DNA of 59,385 nt from Acidimicrobiaceae bacterium (GTDB lineage Bacteria; Actinomycetota; Acidimicrobiia; Acidimicrobiales; Aldehydirespiratoraceae), in assembly GCA_009843915.1 (NCBI GenBank), contig VYCM01000011.1:1-59385 (forward strand). Reading direction: 5' to 3'. The position numbers and the translations under genes were made by a program. This document shows, in pieces, positions 54,310 to 59,385 of the stretch. Within the stretch, counting starts at the first letter, position 1, and each line of letters opens with the position of its first letter. Below the pieces are notes generated by a model. The model ran no database searches. It worked only from the letters and a program-made list of their open reading frames with translations, and was not told where the DNA came from.

Positions 54310-55236
54310 ATGAGCAAGCCGCATGAGATCGTGAAGACCGGGATGAGTCTGGTGGCCTTCTTCCGCCGCTACCCGACCGACGCCGAAGCCGAAGCCCAGT
54401 TTGAGGCTTGGCGCTGGCCGACGGGACCGCAGTGTCCGCACTGTGCAAGCACTAGTGTCTCGTGTGTGAAGTCGCGTCGTCCGCAGCCGTTCCGGTGCCG
54501 TGGGTGTCGCCGTCATTTCTCGTTCAAGACCGACACTCCGATGCACGACTCCAAGTTGGGGGCGCAGACGTGGCTGTTGGCGCTGTTCCTGATCGTGTCG
54601 AACCCGAAGGGCCGTTCCAGCGTCCAGTTGGCTGCGGACTTGGGGATCACTCAGAAGTCGGCTTGGCACGTCGGCCACCGTGTTCGTAAGGCGCTGTCTG
54701 ACGGGTCGCTGCCCGGCTTCGACGGACCGGTTGAGGTCGATGAGACCTACATCGGCGGCAAGGCTAGGAACCGGCATCGTCGGCAGCGTGATCCCGGCAA
54801 GACTGCGGTTATCGGTGTCAAGGACCGCCAGTCCGGTCAGGTCGCGGCTACACCGGTGCACGACGTGAACACCGGCACCGCCGAAGCCATGGTGGCAGCC
54901 ACCACGAATGCCGGTGCGGACGTGTTCACCGACGGGTCGCGGGTGTACGACGGTCTGTCGGAGATGGGTTACGGCCATCAGCGGGTCATCCACAGCATCG
55001 GCGAGTACGTCCGCGGTCCTGTCTCCACGAACGGTGTCGAGAACTTCTGGTCCGGGTTGAAGCGCACCTACATCGGCACCTACCACTACTGGAGCGATGA
55101 GCACATCCACCGCTATGTGGATGAGCACTCGTTCCGGTACAACAACCGCAGCCGCCATATCACCGACCGCATGGCCGACGCGGCTGCGGCCATGAACGGC
55201 AGGCGGTTGCCATGGCGTGAACTGGTGGCAGCATGA
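54310..55236 (+). CDS. IS1595-family (ISXO2-like) transposase
   Basis: A 308-residue transposase. A zinc-ribbon (CPHC at ~33-36 and CRGC at ~56-59) precedes the DDE domain: VDETYIGGK (first Asp), VFTDGSRVYDGL (second Asp) and GVENFWSGLKRTYIGTYH, with the acidic residue, then DEHIHRYVDEHSFRYNNR. Length is normal for the family. The frame opens at 54277 with TTG, but ATG 54310 gives the family start. It moves the 3,090-bp element. Confidence 0.92.
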   Translation: MSKPHEIVKTGMSLVAFFRRYPTDAEAEAQFEAWRWPTGPQCPHCASTSVSCVKSRRPQPFRCRGCRRHFSFKTDTPMHDSKLGAQTWLLALFLIVSNPKGRSSVQLAADLGITQKSAWHVGHRVRKALSDGSLPGFDGPVEVDETYIGGKARNRHRRQRDPGKTAVIGVKDRQSGQVAATPVHDVNTGTAEAMVAATTNAGADVFTDGSRVYDGLSEMGYGHQRVIHSIGEYVRGPVSTNGVENFWSGLKRTYIGTYHYWSDEHIHRYVDEHSFRYNNRSRHITDRMADAAAAMNGRRLPWRELVAA

Positions 55237-55300
55237 GCCGCGGCCGTTGTGATGCTATAGTGATGCCGCGGCGACAGTACGACGTAGGAGTTCCCCCACC

Positions 55301-55528
55301 ATGACCACTGCCACGGACCCGGTTCGTAGTGTCCGGCGACCGGCTGAACCCACAGGCGACCGGCTCATCGACAACGCGATCCACAGCATCAAGACCGACA
55401 TCATGGACACCGAGGACCGCCTGATCGAACGAATGGACGAACGCTTCGACTCCGTGGACACGGACCTCCAAGCCATCAAAGCGAAACTCGACAAGGTTGT
55501 GGATCACTTGGGGATAGGCGATGCCTGA
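55301..55528 (+). CDS. Small coiled-coil protein in the IS1595-family element
   Basis: A 75-residue protein with a basic start and a heptad-like helix (IKTDIMDTEDRLIERMDERFDSVDTDLQAIKAKLDKVVDHL). GTAGGAG precedes the ATG. The stop overlaps the next small gene by 8 bases. Possibly a scaffold or accessory passenger protein. Confidence 0.6.
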   Translation: MTTATDPVRSVRRPAEPTGDRLIDNAIHSIKTDIMDTEDRLIERMDERFDSVDTDLQAIKAKLDKVVDHLGIGDA

Positions 55529-55643
55529 TCCTGAACCCTTTGATGGTCTGCCACTCGACGAACCGCTTGTCGATGAGGAGACATGGAACCGTGCCGGACG
55601 GCTGCTAGTGGCCGCGGACGCGGATGACGACGAAACCGCCTAG
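55521..55643 (+). CDS. Tiny acidic protein, 40 residues
   Basis: Begins MPDPEPFDGLPLDEPLVDEE, then TWNRAGRLLVAADADDDETA. It overlaps the previous stop and has the style of a coupled downstream gene. No family. It may be an antitoxin-like partner of the coiled-coil protein; this is a guess. Confidence 0.45.
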   Translation: MPDPEPFDGLPLDEPLVDEETWNRAGRLLVAADADDDETA

Positions 55644-55667
55644 ATGCGATCCCTGAACACGCCGTCT

Positions 55668-56027
55668 CTACTGGAATATGAGCGGCTGCGGGTCGGGTTC
55701 TGAGAACGCCACGTACATGCCCAACAGGAACGAGGCGACGGCGTAGACGATGACGATTGCTGCGATCCAGCCGATCCAGCGCTGGATCTGACGCATCGAC
55801 GCGACACTGGCAGCGAGCCAGCGGTCGAACTCGTCACCGGCCGGGTCGGGTGCGGTGCGGTCTGGTTCTGGTTCGGGTTGTGGCATCGGTTCGGGTTGGG
55901 TGCCGTCGTAGGAGTCGCGGCTGAGTACGCCTGAGTCGGCTACTTCGTCGCTCCAGGTGCCGTCGGCGTTGCGGCGGCGCGTGTCGTGGCGTCCGGTCGG
56001 ATCGGAATGCCAGCCTGCTACAGACAT
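55668..56027 (-). CDS. DUF2510-like protein with one membrane segment
   Basis: A 119-residue protein. The start SVAGWHSDPTGRHDTRRRNADGTWSDEVADSG is a DUF2510-type motif (normally GWYPDPxGR...YWDGxxWT). An acidic Pro/Glu linker follows and a C-terminal membrane segment WIGWIAAIVIVYAVASFLLGMYVAF. Such proteins are common in actinobacterial membranes with no fixed function. Passenger gene. Confidence 0.7.
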   Translation of the reverse strand: MSVAGWHSDPTGRHDTRRRNADGTWSDEVADSGVLSRDSYDGTQPEPMPQPEPEPDRTAPDPAGDEFDRWLAASVASMRQIQRWIGWIAAIVIVYAVASFLLGMYVAFSEPDPQPLIFQ

Positions 56028-56059
56028 GATGATGTTCTCCTTTGGTCAGACATGACGAA

Positions 56060-56758
56060 CTAGTCCCACGAGCGGGGAACCCTGAACTCGGGTGGACAGT
56101 CCGCGACCTTCTGGTGATAGACGATGCCGGCGCCTTCGGTGCCGAGCAGAATGAAGTTCATGTACCGGTCCGGGTCCCACAGTCTCGCCGGGTCGTAGCC
56201 GCAGCCGAGTTCCACATACCGGTGGCTTCCCGGTTCGGTGTAACTCATGTCCGTCTCGAAGGTCCAGACGTGTTCGACACCGGTCCCTAGATCAGCCATC
56301 CGCAGCGGCAGCCACTGTTGTTGATCGTCGACGCTGATGTAGCCGACCAGCCGGTGGATGCCGGGTTCCAGCACCGCTGGCGGCCAGTCGTAGTACACGT
56401 ATCCGACTTTGCCGACCGATGGTCCGGTCACGGACTGGCCGGTGTGGATGGTGTGCAGCAGTTCCATCATGTCGGATCGTGTGAAGTCGTCAGACACGTC
56501 CGCGCCGAGCACGTCGTCGTAGAAGCGTTCCATGAAGATCAGCGCATGATCCTTGGACAGCGGCGTTGACGGCCGGAACGTCCCGTCGCCATAGCCGGTC
56601 GTCACGCCAGCATCGGCAGCCCAGTGGATCGCATCAGCTTGCGGGTGGTCGGCTGGCACATCGGAGAACCGCTGGCCGGTCTGGGCGATGGCGGTGCCGC
56701 CTACCAGCACGGCGACGGCGATGACGGCAATCAGGAGGCGTCGGACGTGGCGACGCAT
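56060..56758 (-). CDS. Secreted SLH-domain protein
   Basis: A 232-residue protein with a signal peptide (LLIAVIAVAVLVGGTAIAQ), one S-layer homology domain (RFSDVPADHPQADAIHWAADAGVTTGYGDGTFRPSTPLSKDHALIFMERF) and a C-terminal domain with VGYVYYDWPPAVLEPGIHRLVGYISV and YRYVELGCGYDP-like strands (SHRYVELGCGYDPARLW). It probably sits in the cell wall or outside. Its mRNA has the structured leader at 56759-56899. Passenger of the IS element. Confidence 0.78.
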   Translation of the reverse strand: MRRHVRRLLIAVIAVAVLVGGTAIAQTGQRFSDVPADHPQADAIHWAADAGVTTGYGDGTFRPSTPLSKDHALIFMERFYDDVLGADVSDDFTRSDMMELLHTIHTGQSVTGPSVGKVGYVYYDWPPAVLEPGIHRLVGYISVDDQQQWLPLRMADLGTGVEHVWTFETDMSYTEPGSHRYVELGCGYDPARLWDPDRYMNFILLGTEGAGIVYHQKVADCPPEFRVPRSWD

Positions 56759-56899
56759 GGTGGCTCCCTTCGGTGCGGACTGGGGTTCTTGCCGTGAACG
56801 CCGTGCACCCGAACCGAAGGGAGCCTCGGGAACCCCTTACGGTCCGCAACATGTTCGGGTGCATCACGGGAGCGGCAAGGCTCCCACGACGTTTACGGC
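56759..56899 (-). promoter_or_regulatory. Structured 5' leader (candidate translational riboswitch), copy 2
   Basis: A 141-nt leader. Helices (plus-strand coordinates): P1 56791-56803/56887-56899; P2 56868-56873/56880-56885; P3 56804-56814/56853-56863 (11 bp perfect); P4 56775-56780/56842-56847 and 56782-56788/56830-56836; SD-sequestering 56762-56773/56814-56825 (12 bp perfect, contains AAGGGAG). The same arrangement as copy 1, mostly with different bases but kept pairing. Confidence 0.78.
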
Positions 56900-56906
56900 G
56901 ACCGAC

Positions 56907-56935
56907 ACCGTAGAAGACGGAGGCCAGTCCGGCAA
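56907..56935 (-). promoter_or_regulatory. Promoter of structured leader copy 2
   Basis: On the minus strand: TTGCCG (-35), 17 bp, TACGGT (-10), 7 bases before P1, identical in geometry to copy 1. Confidence 0.65.
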
Positions 56936-56993
56936 ACGCGGCCGGTCGCCCACAGATGAGGCCGCGGACCGTAGCCTCGATCCCAAGCGCGAA

Positions 56994-57020
56994 GCAGCCG
57001 GGACTCGTAATCCCGGCTGC
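56994..57020 (+). other. 10-bp hairpin upstream of the FnIII-like gene
   Basis: GCAGCCGGGA (56994-57003) and TCCCGGCTGC (57011-57020) pair perfectly around a 7-base loop, 41 bases before the start; a terminator or leader stem. Confidence 0.5.
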
Positions 57021-57061
57021 CAGCGATCCACAACCCCATCAGAGAGAAGGGAACCTACGTC

Positions 57062-57316
57062 ATGACAGTACAGAGAATAGACGAACGCACCGCCAACGGC
57101 AAGCCGCGATTCCGCTACCAAGTACAGCGCAGCACGTTCGGCGGACCATGGCGGATCATCGCCGACGACCTACCCGACACCGCCTTCACCGACGATGATG
57201 TCGAACCTGGAGTCGAGTACGACTACCGAGTCCGCGCTAAGAACAGCCATGGCATCTTCGGTCCCTTCGCCACCGTGGGACCGATCAGTCCACGCCATGG
57301 CTACACACGTAAGTAG
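57062..57316 (+). CDS. Fibronectin type III-like small protein
   Basis: An 84-residue protein whose end PGVEYDYRVRAKNSHGIFGPFATVGPIS is the typical FnIII C-terminal strand pair. The start has RFRYQVQRSTFGGPWRIIADDLPDTAF. GAGAGAAGGGAAC precedes the ATG. No signal peptide. It reaches into the right inverted repeat. Passenger. Confidence 0.7.
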   Translation: MTVQRIDERTANGKPRFRYQVQRSTFGGPWRIIADDLPDTAFTDDDVEPGVEYDYRVRAKNSHGIFGPFATVGPISPRHGYTRK

Positions 57317-57321
57317 TCACC
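57299..57321 (-). repeat. Right terminal inverted repeat of the IS1595-family element
   Basis: Reverse complement of 54232-54254 except one base; also holds the stop region of the FnIII-like gene. Confidence 0.85.
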
Positions 57322-57329
57322 GAGTGGCT
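57322..57329. repeat. Target site duplication, right copy
   Basis: GAGTGGCT, identical to 54224-54231. Confidence 0.85.
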
Positions 57330-57924
57330 GATGCCGCCGAAGCACCTAAAGCGCGACGGCAAAGAGGGCGCGCTCGCGAAGTGGTACGCCGAACGCTTCC
57401 GTGCCTTCGCCTACCAGATCAAGGGATACGGCGATGACGGGAGCATCCGAATCCGGACTCCGATTGAGATCGGGAAGGCCACCGATACTGCCGCTACCGA
57501 AGCATCAGGCGACTACAGCTCGATCCTGCTCCCCGACGACGCCGAGCGCACGACAGGCTCCCGCCAGTCCCTAACGGTGCCCGTCGAACAACGCGACCAC
57601 TGGCAGCGAGCGCCCTACGGCACGCCGGCATGGTGCGAGGCGTATAGCTCGGGACGCAGCACCGTGGAGAGCGTGAACGGCAGGCTCAAGGAGAAGGGCG
57701 GACTGAAGCGGGACAACTGCCAAGCGATGGGCCTAGCGCCCATAACCCTGTCCACGCTGGCGCTCGTCGTGATCTACAACCTGGGCAAGACCTCCGACAA
57801 GCTGTTGAAGCAGAGCGACTCCAGCGGCGGCGCATGCAAGCGGCCCAGCGGCCCCGTAGCGAGGCCGAGGTCCGGCTCCGAGCGCCGCCGCGCCGCCCAG
57901 GCCGCGACCCGCGCACCTCCCTAG
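57330..57924 (+). pseudogene. DDE transposase, C-terminal part (split by IS1595-family element)
   Basis: After the target duplication the frame resumes as MPPKHLKRDGKEGALAKWYAERFRAFAYQIKGYG and later WQRAPYGTPAWCEAYSSGRSTVESVNGRLKEKGGLKRDNCQAMGLAPITLSTLALVVIYNL, the classic 3' end of large DDE transposases; the Glu in TVESVN (about E547 of the joined protein) is the third catalytic residue. Removing the element and one target copy restores the frame exactly. As it stands neither half is a full enzyme. Confidence 0.78.
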
Positions 57925-57946
57925 ACACGGCTGAAGCTCCCTCTAG

Positions 57947-57973
57947 GTGCTGACGGCGATAGGCCGTCAGCAC
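57947..57973. terminator. 11-bp perfect hairpin after the transposase
   Basis: GTGCTGACGGC and GCCGTCAGCAC pair around GATAG, 23 bases after the stop; likely a terminator or end-structure of the transposon. Confidence 0.6.
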
Positions 57974-58077
57974 CAGCGCGTCCCTGCACAAGTCCGCTCC
58001 AGCCACGAGCGCATCCGGCATAGCAAGACCTGCCACAGAAGGCAGTGAACCTCATCGACACAGCCTAAATCGAGGGA

Positions 58078-58119
58078 AGAGCCGCCGGATTCGTCTAACT
58101 CGCGAACCCGAGCGGCTCT
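58078..58119 (-). terminator. Hairpin 3' of tRNA-Pro
   Basis: AGAGCCGC (58078-58085) and GCGGCTCT (58112-58119) pair; on the minus strand it lies about 20 bases beyond the tRNA 3' end and is probably its terminator. Confidence 0.5.
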
Positions 58120-58139
58120 AACTCATGAAGGGTCTACTG

Positions 58140-58213
58140 TCGGGCAGGCGGGATTTGAACCCACGACCTCCTCGTCCCGAACGAGGCGCGCTACCAAGCT
58201 GCGCCACTGCCCG
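58140..58213 (-). tRNA. tRNA-Pro (anticodon CGG)
   Basis: A 74-nt cloverleaf on the minus strand: acceptor CGGGCAG/CTGCCCG, D-arm GCGCAGCTTGGTAGCGC, anticodon stem CCTCG/CGAGG with loop TTCGGGA (anticodon CGG), T-arm GTGGGTTCAAATCCCGC, discriminator A. CCA is not encoded. Its 3' end faces the accessory island, a common integration site. Confidence 0.95.
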
Positions 58214-58260
58214 TGTGCAGCGCGGGAAAGGTTAGCCGGGAACCGTTGCCGGCCACGCTC

Positions 58261-58641
58261 TCAGGCGGGAGCGGCTGCGTCGGCCAGGGTGGATGCCACC
58301 AGGCGGGCCAGGCGCATCGGGTTGATCGGCTTCACCAGCCAGGCGTCGGCTTCACTGCGGCGGGCCAGGAACTCGTCGGCGTCGCGGTCGAGCAGCATTA
58401 TCACCGGACGGCGCTCCAGTCGGCCCATGCCCTCCTCCTGGCGGACGGCCAGGCATGCCGCCATGCCGCCCATGTTGCCAACCTGCATGTCGAGCAGCAC
58501 CAGATGAGGTTCGACAAGCTCGATCGCGTCGAGGGTGTCCGCGCCCTGCCTCACCCGGTGAAGTCGGTAGTCGCCGCTCAGTGCCGCCTCGCACTGTTCC
58601 GCGATCCAGTCGGCGTCGGTAACCAGCAACACGTCGGCCAC
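58261..58641 (-). CDS. Response-regulator receiver-like protein
   Basis: A 126-residue stand-alone receiver domain. The acidic pair is in LLVTDADW, the phospho-acceptor Asp in HLVLLDMQVGNMGG and the Lys in WLVKPINP. The Thr/Ser normally after the fourth strand is not present (VIMLLDRDADE), so signalling may be atypical. GTG 58641 preferred; a minus-strand TACGAT box ends 7 bases upstream. Divergent from the STAS gene. No kinase in view. Confidence 0.75.
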   Translation of the reverse strand: MADVLLVTDADWIAEQCEAALSGDYRLHRVRQGADTLDAIELVEPHLVLLDMQVGNMGGMAACLAVRQEEGMGRLERRPVIMLLDRDADEFLARRSEADAWLVKPINPMRLARLVASTLADAAAPA

Positions 58642-58648
58642 GGCGCAG

Positions 58649-58654
58649 ATCGTA
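58649..58654 (-). promoter_or_regulatory. Candidate -10 box for the receiver-like gene (leaderless)
   Basis: TACGAT on the minus strand ends 7 bases before the GTG start. Confidence 0.4.
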
Positions 58655-58692
58655 CCGGCTCGCTGGCTACCCCGATATCCGCAGCGACGGTA

Positions 58693-58698
58693 TATCCT
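58693..58698 (+). promoter_or_regulatory. Candidate -10 box for the STAS gene (leaderless)
   Basis: TATCCT ends 6 bases before the GTG start. Confidence 0.45.
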
Positions 58699-58704
58699 CC
58701 TCCC

Positions 58705-59058
58705 GTGCTGGACATCGAGTCTTTCCGCAACGAGGCAGGGTCGTACCACCTGCTTCGCCCCACCGGGGAGCTCGATGCCTACACCGTCGCCCAGTTCCGC
58801 GAGGCTCTGGCCGAGCACGCCACCTCGGGCCGTCTCGTGGTCGATCTCTGCGGCGTGCCCTTCATCGATTCGGCCGGCCTCGGCGCGCTCATCGGCGGGA
58901 TCCGCCGCATCCGCGAGAACGAGGGCCGGGTCGTCGTGTACTGCAACGGCACCACACTGCTCCGCCTGCTTCACACCACCGGCTTCGACCGCATAGTGCC
59001 GGTGGAAGAGACCCTTGAGGCCGCCGTCGGCGCCCTCGACCGCGATCCCGACGCCTAG
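58705..59058 (+). CDS. STAS-domain anti-sigma factor antagonist
   Basis: A 117-residue SpoIIAA/RsbV-like protein: TGELDAYTVAQFREAL at the N-terminus, VVDLCGVPFIDSAGLGALIGGIRRI with the Ser that anti-sigma kinases phosphorylate, and a C-terminal LLHTTGFDRIVPVEETLEAAV. It would release a sigma factor by binding an anti-sigma ATPase such as the one at 12849-13250, though no link is shown. Start is GTG. Confidence 0.88.
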   Translation: MLDIESFRNEAGSYHLLRPTGELDAYTVAQFREALAEHATSGRLVVDLCGVPFIDSAGLGALIGGIRRIRENEGRVVVYCNGTTLLRLLHTTGFDRIVPVEETLEAAVGALDRDPDA

Positions 59059-59104
59059 AGGCCGAGCGGGCAGGCGGCGGCACCGTTCCCTACTGCATCG
59101 TCCG

Positions 59105-59385
59105 ATGAGGCTCACCCGGCGGGTCCGCGTGCTCTCGCTCGCGGCTGTGCTTCTGGGGGCGGCACTGGTGATGGGCCTGCCTGCGGCTGCCGCCTCGAAC
59201 ACGACCGGCGTTGCCGCGCAGGCAGGGCCGGGAGTGGTGGACGTCGTCGAGGTCTCGGGCTATCTCGACCCGATCATGGCCGACTTCATCGAGCGGTCCA
59301 TCGACAAGGCCGTGGCCGACGGCTCGCTCGGCCTGGTGCTGCAGGTGAACAGCTCCCGGGCCACCGTCGACGACCAGCGGCTTCG
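59105..59385 (+). CDS. NfeD/ClpP-class membrane serine protease family, N-terminal part (truncated by window edge)
   Basis: The first ~94 residues: signal/anchor (VLSLAAVLLGAALVMGLPAAAAS), then VVDVVEVSGYLDPIMADFIERSIDKAVADGSLGLVLQVNSS, a ClpP/crotonase-like start as in NfeD proteins. These cleave or organise membrane proteins, often with a stomatin partner. The active Ser would lie beyond the window. Confidence 0.65.
   Translation, partial: MRLTRRVRVLSLAAVLLGAALVMGLPAAAASNTTGVAAQAGPGVVDVVEVSGYLDPIMADFIERSIDKAVADGSLGLVLQVNSSRATVDDQRL

Larger units (their letters stand above)
54232..57321. mobile_element. IS1595-family element with passenger genes (3,090 bp)
   Basis: Bounded by 23-bp inverted repeats (left 54232-54254, right 57299-57321, 22 of 23 matching, both beginning GGTGACTACT from the outside) and 8-bp target duplications GAGTGGCT. 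It carries an ISXO2/IS1595-type transposase plus five other genes: two small frames, a DUF2510-like membrane protein, an SLH-domain secreted protein and an FnIII-like protein, and the structured leader copy 2. The transposase, end sequences and 8-bp duplication agree with the IS1595 family, some members of which are known to carry passengers. Inserted into another transposase gene. Confidence 0.88.

Noticed and set aside
56759-56899. Assigning the leaders to a known riboswitch class such as c-di-AMP or SAM
   Set aside because: I could not match the conserved bases of classes I know; left unnamed pending a covariance search.

Overview
The window is high-GC, actinobacterial-type DNA. I infer an Acidimicrobiia-like lineage from gene style and content (many GTG/TTG starts, TANNNT -10 boxes 6-8 bases before start codons, lysine 2,3-aminomutase-like and HpaB/UbiD genes), but the sequence alone does not fix the taxon. 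No rRNA, CRISPR array or replication origin was seen. One tRNA gene, tRNA-Pro(CGG), lies at 58140-58213.

Bases 1-18.2 kb are mostly housekeeping genes: the tail of a sterol-methyltransferase-like gene, OsmC, an FAD monooxygenase-like protein, a KamA-type radical SAM aminomutase, serS, pdxH, a CcdA/TlpA thiol-redox pair, orn, dut, lysC, asd, and a small dehydrogenase/amidohydrolase/exporter cluster. Bases 18.2-35.3 kb hold an MFS exporter and a long, tightly coupled same-strand run: HpaB-type flavin hydroxylase, UbiD decarboxylase, FadR-type GntR regulator, amidohydrolase, GlcG-like protein, a complete peptide-type ABC importer, RidA, a gamma-glutamyltransferase homologue, an M24-fold protein, a cupin and a DUF2848 protein. 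It reads as uptake and breakdown of a phenolic or amide-linked compound. A FadR-type palindrome lies in the divergent promoter region between the MFS gene and hpaB.

From about 36.4 to 58.1 kb the sequence changes to a mosaic accessory island with more A/T, unknown genes and mobile elements, ending beside the 3' side of the tRNA-Pro gene. It carries (i) an overlapping operon of a ubiquitin-like protein, an E1/ThiF enzyme and a DUF6527 protein, beside a divergent XRE-ImmA regulator; (ii) two paralogous unknown proteins sharing a conserved leader region; (iii) a two-nuclease cassette with a small zinc-ribbon gene; (iv) a TIGR04255/HTH/unknown trio; (v) PGDYG and GxxExxY proteins; (vi) an integrase-like gene overlapping a DDE transposase gene that is split by a 3,090-bp IS1595-family element carrying passenger genes, with 23-bp inverted ends and 8-bp target duplications visible.

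The most unusual signal is a pair of about 140-nt 5' leaders (42297-42435 and 56759-56899, both minus strand). They precede two unrelated exported-protein genes and share promoter geometry and a covarying, pseudoknot-like fold that can hide the ribosome-binding site: a candidate translational riboswitch class. After the tRNA, ordinary chromosome resumes (response regulator, STAS protein, start of an NfeD-type gene).
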